Source: Dacryopinax spathularia
Lineage: Eukaryota > Basidiomycota > Dacrymycetes > Dacrymycetales > Dacrymycetaceae
Reading direction: 5' to 3'
Assembly: GCA_037974965.1 (NCBI GenBank)
Contig: JBBPFI010000003.1
Coordinates: forward strand, 1,612,001 to 1,676,000
DNA length: 64,000 nucleotides
Made by a program: the position numbers and the translations under genes. This document shows positions 46,974-58,799 of this stretch, piece after piece. Positions within the stretch are counted from its first letter, which is position 1. Each line of letters begins with the position of its first letter. The notes under the pieces were generated by a model. That model was not told the DNA's origin and did no database searches. It saw only the letters and a list, made by a program, of their open reading frames with translations.

Positions 46974-47370
46974 AGATGTGCTGTTTGATTGTAGTTCGAT
47001 AAAATGTATTTATTGCAGCACCGTTGCGCCCGCTCACCGTCGCCCGTTTGGTTCCTCCTAATGCAGCGATTGCTGTTCGGATGAGTATTGGAATTGGCAT
47101 ATGTCTACGAGCACGGCCTGCTTGGCAAGCCATGTAAGTCATGTGATTCGAGCCCCTAATAATCACGTTCACTAATAACACGCGGACCCGCGGGGCTGAT
47201 GCCGAGTGAGTCGGTCCTTCTCTTACTGCGCGCCAAAATGGCTAACTTCAGAAGGGTTGGAGCCAACATCAACTTACCGTCACCACGTCATCCCGAGTCG
47301 ACGATAAACCGGTCGTACTTTTATATATGACGCGGCTTTGTGGCCAACTCCCCAGCACAAATAGCTAACG
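46974..47370 (+). promoter_or_regulatory. Promoter of the second cullin-like gene (duplicated module)
   Basis: Blocks shared with the copy 1 promoter are AAGTCATGTGAT at 47136-47147, AATCACGTTCACT at 47161-47173 and ACCGTCACCACGTCATC at 47276-47292. A TATA-like TTATATATGA lies at 47321-47330, about 45 bp before the ATG; copy 1 has a weaker CTATAAC at the corresponding place. Confidence 0.6.
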
Positions 47371-48427
47371 ATGTCCACCCAGCAGAATGCACCGCGCAAG
47401 GTCGCTTCACACCGCGTCACCTGCGATGAGGCTTGGCCTGCGATCACCGCTCTGCTAAATAAGACCATTCGGGCGCAGCTTCTCAATGGTATGCACATCT
47501 CCAATTCTGAGAAAGGGTGGACAACTGATAGGCCCAGGCGAGGAACCGAACCTGGGCAAAGGCGCGTCTTACGCTGAGTACATGCAAGCATACGCGAGCG
47601 CCTATAATCTCGGCAACGGTCCTCTCATGTCGCAGTATGAGGAGCTCTACGTGCGCCTCTCCCGCTATTGGTTCGATATCGCCGATCGAATGATCGGTTC
47701 ACTGCCCAAGCCGGCCACGGACAACCCGGCGCTGTTCTTGCGCGCGTACATCGAGGCATATGAACGATATCTGGGCGCTGCAATGTTGCAACCTCGGCTC
47801 TTCAAGCTGTACAACAGCGTTTTCCTTCAAGCGCAGGCTGATCGATGGCTCAAGCCTCGACGAGCTCCAGGTTCTCCCGACGTCCCACCAGGCTCGGAGT
47901 TGGTCAATCCGAACCCACCCGTCATCACCGTCTCAGGCGGAATGCGTCACCAGCAAGCTGTTCCCATCCAGGACCTTGTGCCCAGGCCCATCCCTCGAGC
48001 TGCCATCGATGAGGACATCATGCGATGGGACAAGGGGAAAGCGGAAGGTGCTCCGCCCGGAGCGGATATTGCAAGACTCATTTGGCCGCCCCAAGGCAAG
48101 GTCGTTCCTACCAGTGACTCGGCCATCGACGCCAGGGATACTGCGCAGCATGGAGCGAGAAAACACGCAAGTCTGCCTGCGAACGCAGTCATGCCGATCG
48201 TGCCTACTATCCTCCGCCTTTGGCGCAACGCTACCGTCAAGCACTACGGAGATGAGAGCGACCCTTCGTTTGCTTCTATCGTCTATACCTTGACAGCTGG
48301 AAACGATATCGACTCCGAGCTCGAGACAATCAAGAGTCTAGCAAAGGCTTTCTGGGCCACGGGGGTGCTGGAGGAGGACTTGGGTTTTGCGGATCTAGTG
48401 CAGGTCTTGCGCCCCAAGGGCGAGTAG
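47371..48427 (+). CDS. Cullin N-terminal-like protein, tandem copy 2
   Basis: The product is 335 residues in two exons (intron 47489-47537, same phase as copy 1). By eye about 70 percent of residues match copy 1: VTCDEAWPAITALLNKTIRA, NLGKGASYAEYMQAYASAYN, YEELYVRLSRYWFDIADRMI, AYERYLGAAMLQPRLFKLYN, PRPIPRAAIDEDIMRWDKGK, PTILRLWRNATVKHYGDESD and KAFWATGVLEEDLGFADLVQ. The differences concentrate in the linker around residues 150-185, as expected for a disordered hinge under weak constraint, while the helices stay conserved. That pattern argues both copies are functional proteins. The same cullin-like interpretation and doubts apply. No disruption is seen. Confidence 0.62.
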
Positions 48428-48725
48428 GCATTGTGTCGTACATAAGGATGCGTGATCTTGGCGTCCTTCCATGAATGTTTGTATTCCACGGTAGGTTATT
48501 TTGAGAAGTTGTTATGATATTGCTGCAACAATAGCGTCGACAATTGTCCAAGCGGCTCGACCCTGATGAAGTCATCTTTCCCGATTCGGCTCCGAGCGCA
48601 GGTGATTTCGATGTTTGGTCCCGTGCACGCGTTTGATGAATTGGGCCACATTACCATCCTCACGTCAACAACGCCTTCATTTCACTAAGTATTCTCGGGG
48701 GACCTTCCAGCAGACGCAGTTTAAT

Positions 48726-51700
48726 ATGAGCCTCAAGAAAAGAAGAAGAGAAGAGGACGGGGACGTCCAGCTGGAACGGAAGCCGGTGGCATGCAGGATC
48801 ACCTATCATGTCGATGAACGCGTATTCGATCGCGTCTTCAATGGTTAGCGCGTCTTGGTATAACTCGGGAATCTTGTCCTAACGGAGCTCTTTCTACACA
48901 GAAGACAGCCTGGATGAAATGAAACATGTCATTCGGCGAAAGCTGAAGCTGCCTAATGTCGAGTTGGAGCTGGCACAGCTGCGAGATGACGTTGAGGTGG
49001 ACCTGGAGGATGGTGAGCTGCCTATCCTCCTACTCCGGTGGACCCTTCTCATACCTCTCAAGATGACGACTTCGAGTCTTTGAAGATGCAAGCTCAGATC
49101 GACGATCGCATCGATGTGCTCGTCACGGTAGTGGATGCTCCTCCAGACTGGTCGTTCGCACGAGCGGCCACACCTGGGCCGGATGCCTCATTCGAACGTG
49201 CGCGCTCAGTCGAGCCCGTCGCAGCCATGCGACGAAGATCTATGTCGGTCGGAACCTCCAATCGAGGACATGTTCCAGCGATCGCCAACCTCATGCGTGC
49301 GAAGAATCTGATCCCGTATGGTGCTGCAGTGTTCGATGACGATGACGAGGATGATGAGGAGCCGACCCTCGGTGAACTGGCGACACGGACGCAGAAGCGT
49401 ATGAGTGCCGGTACATCCAAGGCTGCTGCTGCCGGTCGTCAAGCAACAGAGACGGCTCGGAGTGCGGCTGATGAAGTTGCGGAAACTGTGGAGGGTGCGG
49501 GCAAGAAGGTGGCAAAAGTCGCAAAGACGGCGGGCAAGGCTACGAAGGAAAGCGGGCCTCTGCAAACAGCAGGAGAAGCCCTCTCTGCCGCAGGCAAAAG
49601 CATCCTAGAGGTCGGCAAGTCGGCTTCAACGCTCGTGCAGGAAGCTGGTGAGGCTGCGAGTGGTCTTGTCGCCGGGGCTGCCAAGGCGGCAAAGCGTACT
49701 ATCCAACCTGCCGAAGATGCTCCTCCTGCCAAACGAAGGAAGAAGCAGTCTGCGGGCGAGACAGTGGACGTCTCTATGACGAATGCTGCGCCCCAGTCTG
49801 AAGAAGTCGGCGGCACTCCAGAAGCGGCACCTACAAAACCGAAGCCGAAACCCCGAAAATCCAAAAGCTCCCTCGCCCCAGATGCGGCTCGGCCTACCTC
49901 CAATGCATCGACGAATAAGCCTGGAACGTCAGGCACGACTGCAACACAGGCCCCAACCTCTGCGGCCACTGCCACCATAACTGTTCCATCTTTTGAAACG
50001 GGTAAACTGAACGACCTTGATCCAGTGGCTCGGATCCTCGCAAGGGCGGCATTGAGCCAGAAGTCCCAAGCAGATCAGAAGGCTGCTAAGAAGGCGCAGA
50101 GGTCGAAGACGATAGAACAGAAGGCTGAGGAGAAGGCCCAAAAGGTCGAGGAAAAGAAAACTCAGAAGGCCGAAGAAAAGGCTCGGAAGGCGGCAGAAAA
50201 GGCTCAGAACCCCAAGAAACGAAAGTCGAAAGCCCCGGCTGAGGGGGAAGCCAGCGATGCTCAGGGCGGTGCGGCAACCACCCAGCTGGCGGCTGATCCC
50301 GCCGACAAGGACGAGGCGTCTGGTGCAACGAAAGAGAAGAAGAAGCGAGCGAAGAAGTTGAAGTCGAAAGATGCGGAAAGCGCACTCGCTGAGTCTGTAC
50401 CGCCGGCTGCGGGCGAGGGGGCCACCGGTGATGGGACGCAGGCGGAGAAAAAGGATCGAAAGAAGAATGATTGTAAGTGCTAATCCACGTGGAGGCTGCG
50501 GTCTTGTCGATTATGACCCGAACCAGTTGTACAGAACCAAGACAATCCTGACGGCGGCCCGAAGTCTGAAGAAGAGAGAGACGGCAGTGAGGAGGTCAAA
50601 GAAGTAGCATCGCAGCGACAGTTTAGGAGAGAAACAGATCCTGGGCCAAGCGAGGATACGCCGGAATCTCCGAAGCAAACCAGAACCGAGGATGGTCCTG
50701 CAAACGCGAGCCGGCATAACAAGGATGCTAGCAAGGACCGAAGGAATAGAATCTCTGCATCCAACGCCTCTAGTACGCCACGATCTTCGGCGTTCTTGGA
50801 ACGCCTAGTAGAGTCCAGCACCCCAGCCAGACAAACGTCTGGTCAATCTCCCGTTAACTCTGTCGTCTTTCCTGCGCAAGTGCTCCGCCCAACTTCAACA
50901 TCCTCTACGGCACCTTCCAGCACTCCGCGGCGATTTCAGGCCGCTCTTGGACAAGGTCAAGGAACTCGTGTACAGCGTGATGGCCAGGATGACATTACCG
51001 AGTTCACCCAGCCGTCAATGGGGCTCTCGCAAACGGTGAATCCACCACAGGCGCCTGGTACCGCAGGGAAACCTTTGCGACCCCTTTCCAAACTTCCTCG
51101 ACCCTCCTTGACGAACACGCCAGGACTCCGCAGTGCCTCCTCCAGTCCGACCGGGCCGCCGGTGCCCAGCCCGACTACTACCAAGGGGCCAAGCATCACG
51201 ATACCTACTGCAAGGCAACCTACGATGAGCCCAATACTAGGTCAGAAGGGCGACACTCCCCGCGCCAGCCCACTGCCTACTTGGACAGCCCTCCGGCAAC
51301 CTTCAAGCTCTGATCAATCTCCTGTGGATCCCAATGCGTCTCAAGTCGACCAGTTGCGCAGTAGCTCAACCGGGGCGGTGTCAGACATCTCCCGCCCTAA
51401 CAGCGCCGTTACTCGGGAGGAAGAGCTGGAAGTGGAGCGAGCGACGCAAGAGATGCGGTATGACGAGGAAGATGAAGACGGCTTCCATGTTTTTGACGGG
51501 GATGGGGAGGGAACGACCACTGATGACCGGACGAAGGCGGGTGATGGCGGCTCGGATGAGGAGGACAACATCGCTGCGCCTCAGCCTCGAAAACGCGGTA
51601 GCTTGGGCCCTCCGGCACAGATCCTGAGCTCGGCTGATCTCGACGCAACTCATCAACCACAAGCTTCAGTGCAAGTGTCAATCACCACCATCACGGCCCA

Positions 51701-52274
51701 GCAAACCGCCGCACCGCCCAACCTCCTCCAGCCATCCTCAAGCCCCGCAGCCAAGAGCAGCCCCGCCAGCAAGCCCGGGTCCAACTCCTCGCTCATATCC
51801 TACCCGTCACTCCCAACGCCCAAAGCAGCCTCCCAACCGCTCTTCCGACCCGAAACCCAACTGCCCTCCCAGTCCGTACCGGGTACATATCCCTCCGCCT
51901 CCGCTCCTGCGCCTGTGCCTCTCCCGCTCGCGCAGCAAGAGCAGGAGGAAGACCATAGTTTGTTCGGCCTGGGGACGCAGTACGTCGGCCTTTCTCAGCT
52001 GAGCAAAGATAAGTTGAGGCAGAGCATGTCCCGTTCTTCTCTCTCCCTGTCGAGCCGGGCGAACGGGAAGCCCAACGGTCAAGGAGCAGGGACGAGCCAC
52101 CGCAGCCCGCCAAAGCGGGCGGAGCAGGAGAGCGAGACGGAAGATGAGGAGGACGAGGAAGATGAAGATGAGGAGGATAGTGATGTCCAGGATAGCATCC
52201 TCCCGCGTGACAGGCTGGCGGGGGCGATGGCCAAGAGAGCCAGGAGGGGGAGGGTGTCGGCTAAGTTCTTCTGA
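48726..52274 (+). CDS. Large disordered protein with ubiquitin/PB1-like N-terminus
   Basis: I do not recognise a named family. Four exons (introns 48844-48901, 49013-49062, 50473-50526) give 1128 residues in frame. The basic start MSLKKRRREED looks like a nuclear signal. Residues 20-110 read ACRITYHVDERVFDRVF, EDSLDEMKHVIRRKLKLP and VDLEDDDDFESLKMQAQ, then DDRIDVLVTV, the layout of a ubiquitin-like or PB1 fold. Next come an acidic run (DDDDEDDEEP), a long Ala/Lys region of amphipathic repeats (AADEVAETVEGAGKKVAKVA) like histone H1 or LEA proteins, and a Lys/Glu coiled segment (KAEEKARKAAEKAQNPKKRK). The second half is Ser/Pro/Thr-rich with acidic ERATQEMRYDEEDEDGFHVF. The tail is acidic then basic (DEEDEEDEDEEDSDVQDS, KRARRGRVSAKFF). 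A nuclear or chromatin-associated role is inferred from composition only. Confidence 0.7.
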
Positions 52275-53802
52275 GGTCTTTCTTCTTTCTCTGCTGTTCT
52301 CTGCTCACCTTCTCACACTCGTGTGGCTGGCGTTTGCTGCTCGAGGGACTGTTTCTTGTCGTTATTAGATTCTTGACTCTTTTCTGAACCGTGTTCTGGG
52401 CTAATCGGGTTCTTCTTTCTCCTGTTCTCTAATGGCGTGCGATACATTCCACATCTGAGGACGCGTATACTTTACAGCATGTAGATACCTATTCTTGTCA
52501 ATATCACCCTCTCTCGCGCACCATGTCCCTCTGGCTCGTGCCGCGCCAGTCTTGGACTCTCTCGTCTTCACTGATTGAGGACTACGTAGAGCAAGCAAAG
52601 CCGCCAACCAGACTTGGCCCCCTCAGGCTCTCAGGCTCGTCCAAGCAGCTGAACTACAGTAGCAAGCTACAGTACTTCACCCCTCGGCGAGCCGAGTCCT
52701 CTTCTGGTGAGGTGCTGAGCGAGAGGAGCACGTCTAGCACGCTTGGACTCTTGGACATCCCATCCCATAGAACTGTCCAAGCGGAGTTATACAGTACAGT
52801 ATGCGAATCCCATGCCGTGCCTGGTCGACTACGATCTATCCTGGAGCATAGCCGCTGGGCAGCCAATGATCATATAATGTACTGACGCTAGGACGACTTC
52901 CAAGACCCGCTTGCACGTTGCTGCCCAGCCTACAGTAGCAAGATGGGCGCGGAGGCACTGGCACGCTACACGTTCACGACGCCTAGCAAGCCGATCGATA
53001 TCGGCCCCGTTAGCCCATGAGAGCGTCCGACTGGGGCCCTATGGACGGGGTAGGTAGGTAACCATGGTGGGCCGATGCGCCCATCGCCTTCATTCATAGA
53101 GGGACTGGAATGCTGATCAAGATGACGACGATGAGGCGTAATTAAGCTTTGCGAAGCGCAGGAATGGGGGGAGAGGGGGGAGAGGGGGGATTGGGAAGCC
53201 GACCGAGAGCATCGTATCACCCTACAGCACCGCTTCAGAAAGCAGCCACTAGTATTGATTCGCTCGGTGAAGTATCATACCGCCCAACCCCACCTCTAGT
53301 ACTGTAGTGGAACTGTATGGCCGTTCTCCAGTTTCTCGATTACATTCTTATGTATATGCGCAGGTGGGCGAGCGAAAATGGAGAGGAAAACAACGCGAAC
53401 CCGAACACGCGCGCGGGACGCGTCCCACTTCTCCGAAATTCGCGCAAATCTCGGCGATAATAAGGTTCAATCAACCCTGCCGAGCTCGGCAACAACGCGG
53501 CAACCCCCCGCTCAGGGCTCGCGTTCCTCAGAAGAACGTCCGAATGCCTCCGCCCATATTGGAACGGGGCAAGGCACGTTCGTTCATTGGCCAGCTCTTG
53601 AACTTCTTGGGAGTTCTTAGGTGGCATGGGGGTCGGCGCGCTCGACCACGCGTGGAGTGAATGAAGAAGAGGCACGATCAGAACTTCTCCGAACACCAGA
53701 AGAAAGTGCGGTAATTAGCAGGACTGTATGATGAATACGATCATGCAGATGCAGAAGAGGAAGAGGCAGGAAGGTTCATTCCCCTCCCATAGCAAGCCGC
53801 GC

Positions 53803-53838
53803 TCAGCCCTCTCAGCCCTCTCAGCCCTCTCAGCCCTC
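53803..53838. repeat. 9-bp tandem repeat, four copies
   Basis: Four perfect head-to-tail copies of TCAGCCCTC lie in the upstream region of the sedolisin gene. It is a microsatellite-like tract that can vary between strains. Confidence 0.9.
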
Positions 53839-54078
53839 CGCGCCGATCCCACCCACCCGCCCGTCGTTCTCGGCCCTGATTGCGCCTCACCCCGAGCCAC
53901 ACTCGAGCTTGGCACCCCCCTCCCTCCTTGCAGGTACCTTCAAGTAGACCTGGATCTGGGACATGACCCTCTTTTTTTCCCTCCTCTCCATCCCCCATTC
54001 GTCCTTCGCCCCTTCTCGCCTCCTGCGCGCTGTGCTGTGTGCTTCTCTCTGCGTGGTCTGATCTTCCCGCCTCGCTTC

Positions 54079-54100
54079 GTGAGTGAGTGAGTGAGTGAGA
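54079..54100. repeat. GTGA microsatellite
   Basis: Five consecutive GTGA units lie about 300 bp before the sedolisin start codon. Confidence 0.85.
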
Positions 54101-54396
54101 AGAGGGAAGTGAATCAGGCCTTGTCTCTCTTTTACATCATTTACAATCGTTCATCCACCCCGCTCGTTCATTGATCTCGGACCACCACCTCCTCTCTTCC
54201 TTCCTTTATCATCCCACCTCCTCGTCGCGTCCTCCGTCGTCGCGTCGCTCGCCCCCCCCGCGTCTCCTTCCTCGACGCGTCCAAACCTCGCCGCTCGTTG
54301 GCCCGGCCGTATACCTCCAATACAGCCTTTTAATCACCCCTTCCCTCCTAATTCTTCCAACGCGCGCCTCCCGCCTTACCTTCAAAGAACACAGCG

Positions 54397-56800
54397 ATGC
54401 GCGCTTCCGCTCTCTTCCCGCCTCTCTCACTCCTCGCCCTCGCCCTCCTCTCCACCCTCTCCTCGCTAACGCTCGTCACCGCCCTCCCCCGCGCACACGA
54501 ACACCGTTCCTCCCACCCCGCAGGCTGGCATCCCCACCCCCACCGGCCTCACCCCTCCCTCCCCGTCCCACTCAAGATCGCCCTCAAGCAGCAAAACCTC
54601 CACCTAGGCCCTAGCGAGCTCTACAAAGTCTCCGACCCCCTCTCCCCCCACTATGGGAAACACTGGACTCCCCAGGAAGTCGCCGACTTCTTCTCCCCCG
54701 CACAAGAGTCGATCGACTCGGTCCTTTCCTGGCTCTTTGCCTCTGGCATAGGAGAGGACCGCGTCACCCTGAGCAGGTCCAAGGGCTGGGTGAGCATCAT
54801 GAACGCCACCGTCGAGGAGGCGGAAAGGTTGCTAGGGACGACGTACAACGTCTATGTGCACCAGGATTCGGGGTCGGCACATTTGGCGTGTGATGAATAC
54901 AGCTTGCCGGAGGACGTGCAGGGGCATGTGGACTTCGTGACGCCTACGATCCACTATGATTTCCAACTCCCTCCTCCGGCCAAGCGCGGTACCCGTGCCT
55001 CCAACTCTGCTCGCTCCGACTCCCTCGACACGCGCTCGCCAGAGGCTCGCGCCAACGAACTGAGGAAACGCGGTATGCCCCCCGCGGCCCAGCTCGGCCT
55101 GCCCGACAGCGCCTCCCTGCCCAAGATGGACGCCGGTTGGCTAGGGACGATCTTCACCGAGCTCGCGCACTGCTCCGAACAAATCACCCCTATCTGCCTG
55201 CGCGCACTCTACGGCATCCCTCCCGCCGGTCTCCAACTCGCCACCAGCAAAAACTCTCTGGGAGTAGTCGAGTTCGCCCCCCAAGCATACCTCCCCGCCG
55301 ACCTGGACTTGTGGTTCAAGAAGTTCCTGCCCCAAGCTGTTGGTGCTAGGCCGCAGTTTGCGGGTGTGGATGGGGGCAATTTGGACCCGAGGAGCGTGGG
55401 GCTGCAGTATAATGGAGAGAGCGATTTGGACTTGGAGTATACGATGGGGTTTGTGTGGCCGCTCAAGCCGGTGTTGTATCAGATTGGGGATAGTTATTTG
55501 AGTGGGTCGTTTAATAATTTGTGAGTCTCTTCTCCTCTCCTCTCCTCTCCTCTCCCTACCCTCTTCCCTGCTCTCTCCTGCTGCTCCTCTCTGCTTGACT
55601 GCCGGCCGCATCTCGCCGCATGTCGCAGAGAAAGCCCGGATCAAGAGCGCTCCCCACACAGAGTGCGAGATTGCTGACGCTCTTGGTGGTACTTCGTAGC
55701 CTCGACGCCATAGACGCCTCCTACTGCACCTACCTCGGCGGCGACGACCCGAGCCAAGACAGCATCTACCCCGACACGGACCATCCGGACGGGTACCAGG
55801 GGACGAACCAGTGTGGCGCGTTTGCGGCTGCGAACGTTATGAGCGTTTCGTATTCTTATGATGAGATTCAGCTGAGTAGGTTTTATGAGGAGAGGCAGTG
55901 TAATGAGGTGCGTTGCAATTCTTCTCTCTGTTTCCCGGCCTTTTACTTTAAGGGCTTCTCTCCTTGCTGTGATCCTCCCGGCTTTGGCCAGCCTTGCTTT
56001 CTCCGCTTCCCTCTTGCCTTTCCCCGCCCGTCCGACAGCCCTTACGGGTTAGGACGGGTTTAGCGCTCGCAAGCCCAGAGAGGAACTTTGTACTGATGAT
56101 TGCTTTGTAGTACATGAAGCTCGGCCTGCAAGGCGTCACGCTCCTCTTCTCGACCGGCGACGCCGGCGTCGCATCAGGGTACGGCGTCTGCTCCGAAGAC
56201 GGCCAATACTCGTCCACCGGCACGCGTTTCGTCCCCTCCTTCCCCGCGACCTGCCCCTACGTCACAGGAGTCGGCGCGACCCAAATCCCCGACGGCGGGA
56301 GCGTCCTCTCGCGCGAAGTGGCCGTCGAAGACAAGTTCTACTCCTCAGGCGGGTTCAGCGACATCTTCCCTCTCCCCGACTACCAAAAATCCGCCATGCA
56401 GGCCTATTACGCTAAATACGCCCCGCCCTACACTTCCGCGCAGTACAACAACTCCCAGCTCGTGCGCGGTTTCCCAGACATATCCGCAAACGGGCTCAAC
56501 TTCGTCGTTGCCGCCTCGGGCAACTTCACCCTCGGCTCCGGCACGTCCGCCGCCACACCGGTCGTAGCGAGCATCTTCACGCTGATCAACGACGCCCGCC
56601 TCGCGATCGGAAAAAAGCCGGTCGGGTTTGTGAACCCGGCGCTGTACCAGAACACGTGGATGCTGAACGATATTGTCAGTGGGAACAACCCGGGGTGCGG
56701 GACGGACGGGTTTGCTGCTGTGCCTGGGTGGGACCCCGTGACGGGGTTGGGGACGCCGAATTATCCGGCTATGTTGGCGTATTTTTTGGCGCTGAGCTGA
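54397..56800 (+). CDS. Secreted sedolisin, family S53 (tripeptidyl-peptidase type)
   Basis: This acid-active secreted serine-carboxyl peptidase is made as a proenzyme. Three exons (introns 55521-55699 and 55908-56110) give 673 residues. A signal peptide (LLALALLSTLSSLTLVTALP) is followed by a His/Pro-rich segment and the activation domain: KIALKQQNLHLGPSELYKVS, HYGKHWTPQEVADFF, GWVSIMNATVEEAERLLG and DFVTPTIHYDF. The peptidase has ITPICLRALYGIP, the catalytic Glu/Asp pair in NGESDLDLEYTMG, oxyanion Asp in LLFSTGDAGVASGYG, catalytic Ser in GSGTSAATPVVAS, and a calcium site near the end (NDIVSGNNPGCG, GWDPVTGLGTPNY). All key residues are present. The two introns are long (179 and 203 bp) compared with about 50 bp elsewhere; the first starts with a CT-rich tract. 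It likely serves extracellular protein degradation. Confidence 0.94.
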
Positions 56801-58799
56801 GCCGCTCCCCTTCTCTTCCTATCCCATTCCCTCGCACCCTATCCCATCCCATCGTGTCCGATGAGGTGGGCTCGCTTCCTTGCTCGTTTGTCGTTTGATG
56901 TTTTCTGGCTTGGCTTCTGGACTGGACTGTGGACTCGGCGTTGTTGTTGAAAAAATATACCCTTTTGGCGGGTACCCCTCTTCTACATGCCTCGTATCTT
57001 GCTTTGCCTTTCTTCCTCTTTCGACCCATAAACCCCCCTCTGCCCTCCGCCACGTGTTGAATCTGTCCTTCGGAAGACGGCGATGATGTGGAGTTGGGAT
57101 GGCTGGATGTTGAAGGATAGGAAGGAAGGAAGGAGGGAGAGAGAAGGAAGGAGACTGAGGTGAACGAAGTGAATGGAGTGAAGGAGTCGGATTGGTTACA
57201 AGACAGGACATCTGCATCTACATACGTCGCTCGTTTGACTTTCAGCTTTGTTTGAGTTTCAGCATCGTTTATTACAATTCTACAATTCTACAACTTTCCA
57301 AGTTCAGTTTCACAGTTGGCCTGGAGAGGAGTTGGAACTCGTTTGGTTGTCTTCATCGCACACTTGTTCCTTTGGAGTCCGCTTGGAGGCGAGTCTGCTC
57401 TGAGCGCTTTGGACCGCTTCAAGGCATTACAATATGCTGCAGAAACAAAGCCTTTTTAGGCGCTTTTGGAGACCTCTGGACAGTGACTGCAGTGGGCGTG
57501 GGCACTGCAAGCTTTCGACTGAGTGTGTGGATGAAGAGGATATCGGAGACGACGGTCTGAAAGGCTCGGTAATGCTGTATCCCACCATCCTGTTCAATTC
57601 CCGCTCGCTCCGATGCCAGGGCGACTCGCATTGGTTATGTGCGCTTTGCGGCGCTGCTTCTTTGTTCTCTCCGCTGTCTGGAACGTGGCCGAGCAGCTGC
57701 AGACCGAGCACGATGGAATTGGCATGATGGTTCCGTACTAGTAGTATATCTCTACAACAACATAACAGGACACAGTTCTTCCTCTTCTGCCTTCTCGCTA
57801 AACGCGACCAGAACATTCCCGTGTTCAATCACAAGTCTTTCCGGCCCCCGTGACAAACTACACAGCCATCACACCGCACACAGGTGAACGAGCAAAGGAA
57901 AAAAAAGTCTATGTATAGCAAGCCCAAGCCAAGCGTACTAGATGGACAACGTACGTACGTACTAAGTACTAGAGACTGGAGACTAGGACGAAACGAGTCA
58001 CGAGACGAGTATCGAGCAACTAGTTATCGAGTTCCGCGAGTATATAGGACACGAGAGAGACGAGAGACGTTATGAGGCAAGCAAGCTCTGGGAACTTCGG
58101 GGGTTTTTGGTCGTACATCACGGGAGGACGAGGGCGTAAGAGGATGCGGAAGCGGGAAGGGGAAGGGGGATGTGGTCCGGGAGTCTGGGCGACTCGCCGG
58201 AGACTAGGTATGTTGGGTAGGTAGGTTGAGGGTCGGGTTCGGGATGCGGTTGGACGGCGGATATGAGAAGAGGCGGAACGAGGTTGGCGTCGTGTGAGTG
58301 ACGGTGGAGACAGAGTGAGGGATTGAGGGTGTCGGGGTTGACGCAAACGCGTCTCGCATAATATTGATAAAATCCAGCCGGAGCAAAGGGGCAGTCCTGC
58401 GCGCTGTTGTCGCAGGGAATAGGAAATAGGAAATCGAGGTCCGGGATCCGTCCATAGAGGGATAGGGATGGGAAAGGGAAAAGGCGCTAGGAATACAACA
58501 TCGACTTTTGCTCGCTTGCTTCATCTTCTTCTTCGTCTTGACTCTTCTTCTTCTTCTTCTTGAGAGTCTTGGGTCATTCGCTTCTGATCCTGATCTTGTG
58601 TATGTGTTTTTTCTGTTTTTGTCCTCCGGTGCTGGTCGAGCCAAGTCTGCCGTCCGGCCATAGCGAGGCAGGGGTATGAGCTCTTCCAGCGGGTATCGGC
58701 CTTCCGCCTCCCGCCGCCGCTCGTCTTCCCGGGCCAAAGCCCAAAGCAGCACATCGCATCGCACACTCCCAAGACCCCAGCTTCTAGGAGACCGGGCGC
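56801..58799. other. Convergent intergenic region, sedolisin to kinase
   Basis: About 2 kb between two convergent genes. It contains purine-rich runs near 57115-57160, a CGTACGTACGTAC palindromic run near 57950, and CTT microsatellite near 58545-58560. Frames such as 57434-57727 are not supported as genes. Confidence 0.45.

Larger units (their letters stand above)
52275..54396. other. Long intergenic region upstream of the sedolisin gene
   Basis: About 2.1 kb without a supported gene. It contains purine-rich runs near 53165-53195, a 9-bp tandem repeat at 53803-53838, a GTGA tandem tract at 54079-54100, and long pyrimidine-rich leader sequence from about 54180 to the start codon. Open frames such as 52523-52885 and 53728-54090 show no family or codon support. 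Confidence 0.5.

Noticed and set aside
53728-54090. Open frame with SALSALSALSAL repeats
   Set aside because: The protein repeat is simply the translation of the 9-bp microsatellite at 53803-53838; there is no other support.
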